Shown piece by piece: positions 7,638-15,972 of a stretch of DNA of 24,222 nt (its first letter is position 1; every line of letters begins with the position of its first letter). The notes under the pieces are model-generated. The model was not told the DNA's origin, ran no database searches, and saw nothing but the letters and a program-made list of their open reading frames with translations. This DNA is from an uncultured Lachnospiraceae bacterium. Its GTDB lineage: Bacteria > Bacillota > Clostridia > Lachnospirales > Lachnospiraceae. Location of the stretch: assembly GCA_900548905.1 (NCBI GenBank), contig URMK01000077.1, positions 1 through 24,222 of the forward strand. Reading direction: 5' to 3'. The position numbers and the translations under genes were made by a program.

Positions 7638-8645
7638 TCAGGAGGGCTGTTCCGGAAACGGGGCGAAGGTAACAGGCCGGATAAGCCTTCCGAGTGAACG
7701 GATCGCAGGCTCCGGCTCCTGCCCCCGCGGCAGGACGGCCCGGGTGATCGGACTGTTGTTATAGGTGGTAAAAAAGTATTCCTGGGCGGACAGGTTGATA
7801 AAAGCGGTGTATTGGGTAAAATCAGCTGTATTCCGGTCCGTCATGACGACCCCTTTGGGGATGCTGACACTTTCCAGAAGATGAAACCCCGTAATGACGG
7901 CTTCTTCCGGGGTGTTAGGCTGGGTAACGTGGCTTTTTTGGAAAGCTGCCCTGACAAAGCGGGAGGGCGGCGCGTAATCTCCCGGCAGGCCGAGGCCTCC
8001 GGATCCCTGGCCGAAAGGGGGCAGATGGACGCCCGACCATTCCTTATCCTGCATCTGCCAGGGGGAAAGGTTGCCGTAATTCCTCAGATTTGTCATATGC
8101 CAGGCAAAGCCGGGGCTGTTGGTAAGGATACCTATGCGGTTATTCATGACGAACAGCCCTTCTTCCGTCTTTTCAACGGCCGCACATTTACCGCTTTTAT
8201 CTGCCAGGATCCAGTGGAGGGGCGCTACGGTGCCGGTAATGGAATCCTCCATGCCTACGATCCGGATGGTGGAAAGCAGGGCATCCGCCTCTTCCACGTT
8301 GGCACACTGGCCCAGCAGAAAATGCAGAAGCTCGGTGGCGGCTACCGGCGGCCTCGTATCTTCCCGTGACTGAAGGGGATCATAGGCGGCAAAGCCGGGA
8401 AAATATAAAACAGCGGCCCCGAAGCCTTTTTCATTTACGCCGTCTGCAAAAAGGACAGGGGAGATATCCTGGCCGATTGCCATAAAGCTGTATTGATTGC
8501 GGACGGTGTGGGTATTTGCCAGGTTGCTCCACCGGTATCCCTTCGGTACAAAGTAAAGGCTGGGATCCAGCGGATACGAAAAGTCCATGGTACGCCCCAG
8601 ATATATTTCGCCCCGGGTAGTCTGCATGGTCATTGCAGTACACAT
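7638..8645 (-). CDS. Choloylglycine hydrolase family protein (linear amide C-N hydrolase)
   Basis: This is a 335-residue Ntn hydrolase of the bile salt hydrolase/penicillin V acylase family. It starts MCT, so removal of Met exposes the catalytic Cys2. Other active-site residues are visible: R18 and D21 (GRTMDF), N176 (ILTNSPGF) and R229 (PSRFVRAAF). The family motif GGLGLPGDYAPPSRFVRAAF is intact and the length is normal. No signal peptide is present, so it is cytoplasmic. At the position where bile salt hydrolases usually have Asn (LNFAG) this protein has Tyr81 (LYFPG), as in the Bacillus penicillin V acylase. Specificity for bile salts, penicillin V or acyl-homoserine lactones cannot be decided from sequence. 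CAGGAGG precedes the start. Confidence 0.92.
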   Translation of the reverse strand: MCTAMTMQTTRGEIYLGRTMDFSYPLDPSLYFVPKGYRWSNLANTHTVRNQYSFMAIGQDISPVLFADGVNEKGFGAAVLYFPGFAAYDPLQSREDTRPPVAATELLHFLLGQCANVEEADALLSTIRIVGMEDSITGTVAPLHWILADKSGKCAAVEKTEEGLFVMNNRIGILTNSPGFAWHMTNLRNYGNLSPWQMQDKEWSGVHLPPFGQGSGGLGLPGDYAPPSRFVRAAFQKSHVTQPNTPEEAVITGFHLLESVSIPKGVVMTDRNTADFTQYTAFINLSAQEYFFTTYNNSPITRAVLPRGQEPEPAIRSLGRLIRPVTFAPFPEQPS

Positions 8646-8762
8646 AATAAACCTCCTGCTATGTGGTTATGGTTATGTATATTCGTGGGGATGGTGGGTG
8701 ATACCGGTCATTGGCCTATTGTTACTGCGCGTGGAGTCAACTCTTGAATCACTTTCTCACGT

Positions 8763-8783
8763 ACTGTGCAGTAAATGCACAGT
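8763..8783. promoter_or_regulatory. Perfect palindrome between acylase and unknown gene
   Basis: ACTGTGCA-GTAAA-TGCACAGT has 8-bp perfect arms and can be extended as RNA by a G-U and a G-C pair. No T-run follows on either strand, so it is more likely an operator than a terminator. It lies in the 275-bp region between the divergent acylase gene and the five-gene operon. A shorter palindrome, GAGTCAACTC, is at 8734-8743. The regulator is unknown. Confidence 0.4.
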
Positions 8784-8839
8784 GCTGAGTGAACAGTAAA
8801 GTCAACCGGAACCATTCCCTCTGCGGGCCGGAAAAGCAA

Positions 8840-8869
8840 TTGCCTGCCGGTGGGGTTTGGTGCTAGAAT
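8840..8869 (+). promoter_or_regulatory. Promoter of the five-gene operon
   Basis: TTGCCT (8840-8845) and TAGAAT (8864-8869) are separated by 18 bp, with TG one base before the -10 (extended -10). A small perfect hairpin, GAAAGC-GGCT-GCTTTC (8877-8892), would lie at the very 5' end of the transcript and could stabilise it. Confidence 0.5.
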
Positions 8870-8920
8870 AGAAAAAGAAAGCGGCTGCTTTCGTGCATGG
8901 TGTTGCCCGGAGAGCCGGGT

Positions 8921-9598
8921 ATGGGAGTTTACTCCGGAAATAAGGTAAGGAGATTCGATTGTACTATGGATAAGAGGATGATTCGGGTAGTCAGGAAAAA
9001 GGATGAATTTTCTGCGGAATATCAGGTGGGGGATGTTTTTGAAGTGGAGAGCACCTGGTATGGCGGGGTGAATGTAAGCAGTAAAACGGGAATTCCGCTG
9101 TCCCTGGATGAGGAGGAGTATGAGCCTTTTGAGGAGGAGACGGAGCGCGTAAGGGCTGTGGATCCGTATTCATACAATCTGGGGGTTATGGATTGTTTCT
9201 GTGAAATGGTCGGCGCGGGAGTGAAACGGCTGGCTATGAGCCACCCCTTTGGCACCAGGGAGGAGAGGGATTCTTATCTGGAGGAGGTCAGGGGGTTTTG
9301 CAGGAAATATGGGATAAGCTTCTATACGGAGGACGAGGCGTTTCTGACGGATTTGTTTCCGGAAAGGCTGAATAAGGGAACCTATAATTTCCTGTTTTTT
9401 GCAGAGGATAAGGTGCTTGATGCGTATCTTGCATTAAAGGAAGAACAGCGGACCCTGCTTGGAAACGGGGGGTATACGAAGCAGAAAAGCTATGAGCTGG
9501 CGCAGGAATTCGGCCGTCTTTTATCCTATACGGAGAATGGGATTGAACGGTTGATCCGGAAAGCGGCTGAGGAGAGGGAGGCTGGTGACGCGGATTGA
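8921..9598 (+). CDS. Hypothetical protein, first gene of the two-component operon
   Basis: I do not recognise this family. From the ATG at 8921 it has 225 residues, is acidic, and has no signal peptide or membrane segment, so it is probably cytoplasmic. The N-terminal part is beta-rich (VRKKDEFSAEYQVGDVFEVE). A run of acidic residues follows (LDEEEYEPFEEE), then a mixed alpha/beta C-terminal half ending in long charged helices. The start is uncertain: ATGs at 8897, 8921 and 8966 are possible. The one at 8921 has GGAGAG 6 bp upstream, partly inside a small hairpin (8906-8919). The stop codon overlaps the TTG start of the next gene, so the two are translationally coupled. Its placement suggests a role with the two-component system, but no function can be assigned. 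Confidence 0.75.
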   Translation: MGVYSGNKVRRFDCTMDKRMIRVVRKKDEFSAEYQVGDVFEVESTWYGGVNVSSKTGIPLSLDEEEYEPFEEETERVRAVDPYSYNLGVMDCFCEMVGAGVKRLAMSHPFGTREERDSYLEEVRGFCRKYGISFYTEDEAFLTDLFPERLNKGTYNFLFFAEDKVLDAYLALKEEQRTLLGNGGYTKQKSYELAQEFGRLLSYTENGIERLIRKAAEEREAGDAD

Positions 9599-10719
9599 AA
9601 AAAAAGACAGGGCGGCGCCTGTTTCAGACAGGCCTGCTTATGCTGGCGGCTTTCTTTTTCCTGGAAACGGGTTTTTGGGAGGAAGGCTGTCCCGGTTCGG
9701 TGGAAGCGGCGTCAGGGGAGAATGCGGAGGAACTGCAGCTTCAATATGAGGAATACCGGCAGAGGTTTGATGCGATTGGGCAGGTTTCCGATATTCCGGG
9801 GCAGGATTTTAATATAATCGGTTCCCAGGTTTTCCCTGTGACACTGGAGACATACGGGGAGATTTTGTTTATTCCGGCGCTGGATGCCAAGTACAACCGC
9901 ATGGCTATTTTTCTGGCGGATGCGGATGAGAAAATCGTGTATAAGACGGATCAGCTGGAATCCAATAACCGGAACAAAGGAGAGCTGCGGCAGCCGAACC
10001 AGGGCATTGCGGCGGTTTCCTTTCAGGATGTGGATGGCGACGGGCTTACGGATATCGTGCTGATCACAACCTGTAAAAATGAAAATGAAGCGTTCTTCCG
10101 GGATACCTATAAGGTGGGGGAGGTTTTGTTCCGGAAGGATCAGGGCTTTTACCGGGACTGGAGGCTCTCCGATAAGATTAACCGGTTCAGCATGAACAAG
10201 AGTATCCGGTTTGTCACCTCCTTCGTACGGGACGGGAATTCGGTGGAATTCCTGTATACAGCCACTACCCAGGACGAGCTTCTGCGGCAGGGATTCGAGA
10301 TCTTTAACGAGCTGTGCTACTGGAGGGATTTTGAGAAGATGGGAAGGCTCCGGGTGGTTCCCGGGATCTACAGCATGGCGGACTATGACGTGTTTATGAT
10401 CTATCTGGTGAACGAGCAGGGGTATATTGTTTGGAGTTTCCAGCCTATGCGGGATTATGATAACCTCTATGCCCTCAAAGGAATCACCTGCAGGGATATT
10501 GACGGGGACGGTCTGAAGGATATTGTGGTATTGGCCCGATACAGCTATGAGGATGATAATAATGAGCTGGTTATCACCAGTGATTATGATATTTATTACC
10601 AGAGGACCGGGGGCTTTTATGCCGATACGGAATTCAAAAAGCTCTATCAGAGCGTCGAAGAGGATACGATGGAGGGGCTGGTTCAGAAGGCCAGGGCCTT
10701 CTGGGGATGGAGTGCGTGA
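9595..10719 (+). CDS. Exported protein with two VCBS/FG-GAP-like calcium-binding motifs
   Basis: This is a 374-residue protein with an N-terminal signal sequence: KKK, a hydrophobic core at about 10-27, and a likely cleavage after VEA near residue 38. The exported part has two DxDxDG loops, DVDGDGLTDIV (145-155) and DIDGDGLKDIV (301-311). Each is followed by a beta strand, as in VCBS/FG-GAP repeats of beta-propeller proteins. The translation start is a TTG overlapping the upstream stop (TTGA), with GGTGA 6 bp before it. No lipobox, LPXTG or C-terminal anchor is seen; an uncleaved signal could anchor it. Located directly before a response regulator and kinase, it may be an extracellular sensing partner; that is inference from gene order. 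Confidence 0.82.
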   Translation: MKKKTGRRLFQTGLLMLAAFFFLETGFWEEGCPGSVEAASGENAEELQLQYEEYRQRFDAIGQVSDIPGQDFNIIGSQVFPVTLETYGEILFIPALDAKYNRMAIFLADADEKIVYKTDQLESNNRNKGELRQPNQGIAAVSFQDVDGDGLTDIVLITTCKNENEAFFRDTYKVGEVLFRKDQGFYRDWRLSDKINRFSMNKSIRFVTSFVRDGNSVEFLYTATTQDELLRQGFEIFNELCYWRDFEKMGRLRVVPGIYSMADYDVFMIYLVNEQGYIVWSFQPMRDYDNLYALKGITCRDIDGDGLKDIVVLARYSYEDDNNELVITSDYDIYYQRTGGFYADTEFKKLYQSVEEDTMEGLVQKARAFWGWSA

Positions 10720-10738
10720 AAGGAGTTTTTAACCGCAT

Positions 10739-11395
10739 ATGATTAAGATACTTGTAGTGGATGACGAGAAGCCGATATGTGATTTGATCGATCTGAATCT
10801 GTCCGCCTCCGGCTATCAGTGCAGGACCGTGCAGGATGGCCTGGAGGCATTAAATATCATAGAAAGCGACCCTTTTGACTTGATCCTGCTGGATATCATG
10901 CTGCCGGGGGCGGATGGCTATGATATCATGGAATATATCCGGCCCATGGGGATCCCGGTTATTTTTATTACGGCGAAGCATGAGGTGCGGGATCGGGTGA
11001 AGGGTCTGAAGCTGGGGGCGGATGATTATCTGGTGAAGCCATTTGACGTGGTGGAGCTGGTGGCCAGAGTGGAGGCGGTGCTGCGGCGGTATAACAAAAC
11101 GGAGCAGATTCTGACCGCCGGGGATGTGTCCGTGGATGTGGAGGCGCACCGGGTGACGAAGGCGGGAAAGCCGGTGGAGCTGACCAATAAGGAATTCGGC
11201 CTGCTTGTGCTTTTTATCCGGAATAAAAACGTGGCCCTGTTCCGGGAAACGCTGTATGAAAAGGTGTGGGAGGGGGAGTACTTCGGCGACAGCCGTACCC
11301 TGGATCTCCATGTGCAGCGCCTGCGCAGGAAACTGGGATGGGAACACAGTCTGGTGGCGGTATATAAGGTAGGCTACCGCTTAGAGGTATCATAA
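10739..11395 (+). CDS. OmpR/PhoB family response regulator
   Basis: This is a 218-residue two-domain regulator. The receiver domain (1-115) has the acidic pair D8/D9, phosphoacceptor Asp52 (LILLDIMLPG), Thr79 and Lys100 (VKPFD). The C-terminal winged helix (about 125-218) shows the OmpR pattern (ELTNKEFGLL, then RTLDLHVQRLRRKLG, ending VYKVGYRLE). It is phosphorylated by the kinase encoded next; the stop and the kinase start overlap (TAATG). The ribosome binding site AAGGAG is about 13 bp from the ATG, longer than usual. Its targets are not evident, although the operon itself and the convergent ABC exporter are candidates. Confidence 0.95.
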   Translation: MIKILVVDDEKPICDLIDLNLSASGYQCRTVQDGLEALNIIESDPFDLILLDIMLPGADGYDIMEYIRPMGIPVIFITAKHEVRDRVKGLKLGADDYLVKPFDVVELVARVEAVLRRYNKTEQILTAGDVSVDVEAHRVTKAGKPVELTNKEFGLLVLFIRNKNVALFRETLYEKVWEGEYFGDSRTLDLHVQRLRRKLGWEHSLVAVYKVGYRLEVS

Positions 11396-12804
11396 TGAAA
11401 TTTTCCTTAAAGCTGCTGCTGTGTACGATGATTGTCATGGCGCTGGCATTCGGATTCAGCGGTTTTTATTTTGTAAACTATGTGTTTGAGACCTCCCTGG
11501 ACAGGGAGATAAAGCAGGCTCTGGATGAAAGCAGCATCCTGCGCTTTGCTTTTGAAACGGCGGCCCTGAATGTACCCGCCAAATATGACGTCCTGCAGGA
11601 TCATACGGTGGAGCAGATCGCCTCCAACCTGGAAACGGGGGGACATGACACCAGCCGTATGCTGCGGGTTTCCGACGAGAAGAAAAACGTACTGTATATC
11701 AGCAGCGGCTTTGACGCCGGGGACGGGCTTCTGGAGCAGACGGATGAAACGACCAGGACCTACCGGGTGATACGTCAGGAGGACCGATACTATATCCAGA
11801 CGGGCATGACGGTGAATGCCCTGGACCGGATTCTGTATCTGGAGACTATGAAGGATGTGTCCGAGGTGTTCCGGGAGAGAGCCCTTGGTTTTTCCGTTTA
11901 CCGCAGGGTAACGGTGATTATGCTGATTCTGGGTACGGTGATCATGCATCTCATCGCGTCCTTCCTCAGTAAGCCTATCCGTCTGCTCACAAAAGCCACC
12001 AAGCGGATGTCGGCAGGGGAATACAGTTATCGGGCAAGACAGGTGAGCAACGATGAGCTGGGGCAGCTGACCATGGATTTTAACCAGATGGCCAATGTGC
12101 TGGAAGAGAACATCAACAAGCTGGAGGAGGAAATCCAGGCAAGGGAGGATTTCGTGGCGGCCTTTGCCCATGAATTGAAAACCCCTCTGACCGCCATCAT
12201 CGGTTATGCGGACATGCTGCGTTCCCGGAAACTGGATGAGGAAAAGAGCTTCCTGTCCGCCAATTATATCTATACGGAAGGAAAACGTCTGGAGGCCATG
12301 TCCCTGCGCCTTCTGGAAATTATTGTGACCAAGAGGGAGAAGGTGGAATTCCAGACGGTGTCCGCCGAAGCGCTGTTCACTTATCTGGAGGATATGTTTG
12401 TTACCAACCGGGACATGGCGTTCCATTTTTCCTATGAGCAGGGAATGGTGAGGGCGGAAGCCAACCTTATCAAATCCGTTCTGGTTAATCTGCTGGATAA
12501 TGCCTGCAAGGCCTCCGAACCCGGAAGCCCTGTTACGGTAACCGGCGTCCGTGTGAAAGGCGGCTACCGGTTTTCGGTGAAGGACCAGGGAGTGGGTATC
12601 CCCGGAGAGGAGCAGAAGAATATTATCAAAGCTTTTTATATGGTGGACAAATCCCGTTCCCGGAGCAAAAACGGGGCGGGCCTGGGCCTGGCGCTGTGTA
12701 CCCAGATATTGCTTTTGCACGGCAGTAAGCTGGAGATTGAAAGCACCCCGGGAAAAGGATCCTGTATCAGCTTTGTCCTGCCGGATAGAGGAGAAGAGGT
12801 ATGA
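11395..12804 (+). CDS. Sensor histidine kinase
   Basis: This is a 469-residue membrane kinase. TM1 is at about 6-28, an extracytoplasmic sensor region at 29-168, and TM2 at about 170-190. HAMP follows at about 190-243, then a short coiled coil. The dimerisation/phosphoacceptor helix has His259 in FAHELKTPL. The ATP-binding domain has the N box (NLLDNACKA, N369), G1 (DQGVGIPG, D397) and G2 (GAGLGLAL, 427-434). All catalytic motifs are intact, so it should phosphorylate the response regulator encoded upstream. The sensor domain is of an unassigned type. Its stop overlaps the start of the next gene by 4 bp (ATGA). Confidence 0.95.
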   Translation: MKFSLKLLLCTMIVMALAFGFSGFYFVNYVFETSLDREIKQALDESSILRFAFETAALNVPAKYDVLQDHTVEQIASNLETGGHDTSRMLRVSDEKKNVLYISSGFDAGDGLLEQTDETTRTYRVIRQEDRYYIQTGMTVNALDRILYLETMKDVSEVFRERALGFSVYRRVTVIMLILGTVIMHLIASFLSKPIRLLTKATKRMSAGEYSYRARQVSNDELGQLTMDFNQMANVLEENINKLEEEIQAREDFVAAFAHELKTPLTAIIGYADMLRSRKLDEEKSFLSANYIYTEGKRLEAMSLRLLEIIVTKREKVEFQTVSAEALFTYLEDMFVTNRDMAFHFSYEQGMVRAEANLIKSVLVNLLDNACKASEPGSPVTVTGVRVKGGYRFSVKDQGVGIPGEEQKNIIKAFYMVDKSRSRSKNGAGLGLALCTQILLLHGSKLEIESTPGKGSCISFVLPDRGEEV

Positions 12805-13631
12805 AAAAGAAAGTAAGGAACCTGTCCTTCCTGTTGTTTGTGGTTCTGATTATGGCGCTTTCCATATGGGGACCGGAAGCCCTGGCCGAATACAAAGATC
12901 GGGCGATACTGGACGAAACCCATGCACAGGCGGTGGAATCCGCATCGGAGGGCTATCGGTATACATTGAACAGCAATGAAAAGCTTTATATCCTGTCCCG
13001 TTGCCTGAACAGCCAGAGCCTTCCGGAGAGCGAACAGAATGCCCTGACCAGGAAAGAGGCGGAAGAAGTGGATTATACGGATCTGGAAGGGACCTATGCC
13101 TTTGTGGTAAACCACAGAGGGCCTTCCGGAAAGGAAATTACCAGCGAGGAAATCTACGAAGCCTGCAATAAAGGCCTGGATATGCTGAAAAATCTGGCTA
13201 TCCTGCCGGAAGGGATCAGGGACGTGGACGCCGCCTCTTATGATGCCACACTGTATTCCGCCATCGATGTGCCGGAACCCCAGAATAATGTGGCGGTATG
13301 GAAAATGAGCCTGTCCACCAGCCAGAAAAATTACAACAAGGAAAACCGTCTGATTGATGCCTATATCGATGCGGATGACGGGAAAATTTATGAATTCTAT
13401 GTCCGCACCCCGCTGAAATGGGAGGAACTGGATCCTGACCATATCGTGGCCCAATGGGGCAGCTATATGGGACTTACGGATCCCCGCCCCTATGAAGCGG
13501 CCAATCCCCTGATGGAATCCACCCCCTATTTCCGCAAATATGTATTCAGCGGCATGGGAAACGGGGAAACCGTGGTCACTGTTGGATTTTATGAAGGAAT
13601 CAATGAATTATTTTTAAAAATTTCCAAATGA
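12801..13631 (+). CDS. Exported protein of unknown function linked to the two-component system
   Basis: This is a 276-residue protein with MKKKVR, a hydrophobic core at 8-24 and a good signal-peptidase-like site (EALA-E, after residue 29), so it is exported or anchored by an uncleaved signal. The exported part is hydrophilic, alpha/beta, with no motif I recognise. It is the last gene of the operon, and its ATG overlaps the kinase stop. The arrangement resembles operons where an exported accessory protein modulates a histidine kinase, for example YycH/YycI beside WalK. I see no sequence similarity to those, so the comparison is only about position. The stop lies 9 bp from the stop of the convergent ABC permease gene. 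Confidence 0.8.
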   Translation: MKKKVRNLSFLLFVVLIMALSIWGPEALAEYKDRAILDETHAQAVESASEGYRYTLNSNEKLYILSRCLNSQSLPESEQNALTRKEAEEVDYTDLEGTYAFVVNHRGPSGKEITSEEIYEACNKGLDMLKNLAILPEGIRDVDAASYDATLYSAIDVPEPQNNVAVWKMSLSTSQKNYNKENRLIDAYIDADDGKIYEFYVRTPLKWEELDPDHIVAQWGSYMGLTDPRPYEAANPLMESTPYFRKYVFSGMGNGETVVTVGFYEGINELFLKISK

Positions 13632-13640
13632 TACCGCCGT

Positions 13641-15272
13641 CTATTTGATACGGAAGGTTCCGGGCGCTTTCCGGTACACCAGGAGTAACGCCACTGCGAT
13701 ATACACAACCGTGAAGGCCAGCACGCCCAGCGTAAAGGCGCTCCCTTTCACCTTGATTTCCAGACACAGAAAGCAGAGCACATACATGATCACATTGATG
13801 GTGGAAAAGAACGGGTTTTTGATTTTCAGGCTTTCCGAATAAGGCTGGAAAATATAATACAGGCAGAGATGATGTGCCGTGAAAAGCACGGACAGCAATA
13901 AAATAGTGAGGCAGAACAGCAGCATATCCATAGTGAACGCACGGTTGCCGGCCAGCAGGCAGAACAGGAACGCCGCCAGGCACAGAGCCGCCGCTATGAC
14001 ACCGTCATAAAGGCAGACATGCAGCAGACGGATGCGGAAGTTATGCAGGATGGTATCCGGCCTCCGGTAAAAGGAATAATGCAGCATATCCTTGTCACAG
14101 TTGTAGAACATGGCCCGGCAGGCCTTGTCCGCAACGGTGAGAAAATACATGATGTAGACAAAGGAAGGCAGCAGCAGTGTCGTCAGGTTGGCGCTCAGTT
14201 TCACGGCAGCCTCCCGTTTTGTGACAAGCAGTACGATGGAAGCGGCAAACAGAGCCCCTACGATCAGCAGACGATAGTATACCGGCCGGATCAGCTGCCG
14301 CCTGTGTCTGGCAAAAAACAGGGAATTAAAGTATGCATAGCCCTGGTGGGAAGAGGAATGGGGCCTGAGTGAGGACGGAATTTCCACATCTTTTTCCCGG
14401 ATTTCCACCTCCTTGAAAGAGGAACCGGAGGAGGTCTTTAACAGGGAGGACAGTAGGAAGTTCAGATCGATGGAACGCGGCAGTTTTTTCCCGTATTCCC
14501 GGTAGCCGGCCGCTATGTAGTAAAGGCCTGCACCGCCGAGGACCAGATATACGGCTATCATGACCGGATGAAGGAGAACGGCGGCTGCCGGGAAGGAAAT
14601 TCCCAGGAATGGGAGCAGATACCCGCCGGCAAGCCCGATACCGATGGCGGTCCAGCTGCATGCCATACTCCGGTTATAAACCTTTCCCGACCGGTCAAAG
14701 ACAAACAGCTGAAAGGCTTCCCCCATCATCCTAAACGCGGCAAGCATAATCCAAAGGAAGATTCCCTGTAATACAGTGCCGCCCAGAAGCCCGGAAAAAA
14801 GAATGAGAAAGGGCAGGTAGCAGAGGAAAAAAGGGACGTATTTCAGAACCAGAGCCGCCCGTGTATAGCTGCGCGCATCCGTATGCATATATTTGATAAT
14901 CGTGATTTTGTCCCTGGTCACAGTGAAAATCTGGCTGTCCCCGAAGGCACCCAGCAGACAGTTCAGGAAGAATAAGATCTGAACCATCAGGGAAAAAGAA
15001 TCCTCCTGTAGGGAAGGCCGCTTCGCTATTAACAGCTGTATGGGCAGCAGAACAAAGAAAAACAGGTACAGCGGCTTCCCGGCCAGGTCGATGAGCTGGC
15101 GTATGATAAAAGCCGCCCAGGCCAGTATACGCTTCAACGGATAATTGGAATACAGGGAATCCGGTACCCACTTCCCGACGATCCAGAGCCGTTTGAGATA
15201 AAACAGAAAGCTGTTTACCCAAAGCGTGGTTTTCAGGGATATGATTTGCTTCAATACATTATTCATGGGCAT
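13641..15272 (-). CDS. ABC exporter permease
   Basis: This is a 543-residue polytopic membrane protein with about 10-12 hydrophobic segments and a soluble stretch near the middle (about 270-320, rich in charged and Ser residues). It is larger than a typical ABC-2 permease and its family is not certain. It is assigned as the membrane partner because it overlaps the ATPase gene by 14 bp. The ATG at 15272 is preferred over the ATG at 15278, because AAAGG has correct spacing only to the former. The substrate is unknown. The gene ends against the convergent five-gene operon with no terminator between. Confidence 0.8.
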   Translation of the reverse strand: MPMNNVLKQIISLKTTLWVNSFLFYLKRLWIVGKWVPDSLYSNYPLKRILAWAAFIIRQLIDLAGKPLYLFFFVLLPIQLLIAKRPSLQEDSFSLMVQILFFLNCLLGAFGDSQIFTVTRDKITIIKYMHTDARSYTRAALVLKYVPFFLCYLPFLILFSGLLGGTVLQGIFLWIMLAAFRMMGEAFQLFVFDRSGKVYNRSMACSWTAIGIGLAGGYLLPFLGISFPAAAVLLHPVMIAVYLVLGGAGLYYIAAGYREYGKKLPRSIDLNFLLSSLLKTSSGSSFKEVEIREKDVEIPSSLRPHSSSHQGYAYFNSLFFARHRRQLIRPVYYRLLIVGALFAASIVLLVTKREAAVKLSANLTTLLLPSFVYIMYFLTVADKACRAMFYNCDKDMLHYSFYRRPDTILHNFRIRLLHVCLYDGVIAAALCLAAFLFCLLAGNRAFTMDMLLFCLTILLLSVLFTAHHLCLYYIFQPYSESLKIKNPFFSTINVIMYVLCFLCLEIKVKGSAFTLGVLAFTVVYIAVALLLVYRKAPGTFRIK

Positions 15273-15972
15273 TTTCATCCTTTAACAATTCGATAATCCG
15301 TTCTTCGAAATCCTTTTCTGCAAGCAGGGAATGATCGATCTGCTGCAGACAGCCTTCGCTGAGCACCACAATTTCATCGCAGAGATCCGTTGCAAGCTGC
15401 AGAATATGAGTGGAAAAAATAATAATATGATCCTGCTTGATTTCCCGTAAAAGCTGCTTGATTTCCAGCGCCACCACCACATCAAAGGAGGTGAGCGGTT
15501 CATCCAGCAGGATGACGGGAGGCCGGGCGATAAGGAAACAAAGCATCTGGACTTTGTTTTTCATGCCGTGGGAATAACCCTTTATCAGCTTGTGCCTGTC
15601 CTGCTCATCTATCTTTACCATATCGAAATATTCATCAATGGTTTTCTCCGACGCTTTTTTCCTCTGATGGATATCCATATAAAACCGGATAAACTCATAG
15701 CCGGTCAGAAAATCCGGCAGAACAGGAGTGGAAAATACATAGCCTACCAGGGACGGTGTCAGAGGGCTGACACCGCCGTCCTCCTCCAGCAGGCAGGCCT
15801 GCCCTCCGTCCGTCTGTACCTCATCGGTAAGACAGTTGAACAAAGTGGTTTTTCCGGCCCCGTTTCTTCCGAGAAGGCCATATATTTTCCCCCTTTCAAA
15901 GGAAAAACTGCAGTCCTTCAGCACAGTTTTCGAACCATAGTTTTTTTGGATGTGTTCCAATTGCAGTATCAT
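15259..15972 (-). CDS. ABC transporter ATP-binding protein
   Basis: This is a 237-residue nucleotide-binding subunit. Walker A is GRNGAGKT (35-42). The signature motif is degenerate, YSHGMKNKV (133-141). Walker B is VILLDEP (153-159) and the switch His is H189 (STHI). The YSHGM-type signature is common in exporters of the BcrA/NatA type. AAGGAG lies 7 bp before the start. It is co-transcribed with the downstream overlapping permease. Upstream lies a leader of about 215 nt with a terminator-like hairpin and a possible small ORF whose stop overlaps this start codon (ATGA), suggesting control by attenuation. Confidence 0.93.
   Translation of the reverse strand: MILQLEHIQKNYGSKTVLKDCSFSFERGKIYGLLGRNGAGKTTLFNCLTDEVQTDGGQACLLEEDGGVSPLTPSLVGYVFSTPVLPDFLTGYEFIRFYMDIHQRKKASEKTIDEYFDMVKIDEQDRHKLIKGYSHGMKNKVQMLCFLIARPPVILLDEPLTSFDVVVALEIKQLLREIKQDHIIIFSTHILQLATDLCDEIVVLSEGCLQQIDHSLLAEKDFEERIIELLKDENAHE

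Noticed and set aside
8735..8740. TTGACT on the minus strand as -35 of the acylase gene
   Set aside because: No acceptable -10 lies 15-19 bp downstream, so I do not call a promoter there.
11407..12720. A 437-codon open frame antisense to the histidine kinase
   Set aside because: The kinase on the plus strand has all catalytic motifs, and the antisense frame has His/Gln-rich, low-information sequence without domains or a ribosome binding site. It is a shadow caused by codon use.
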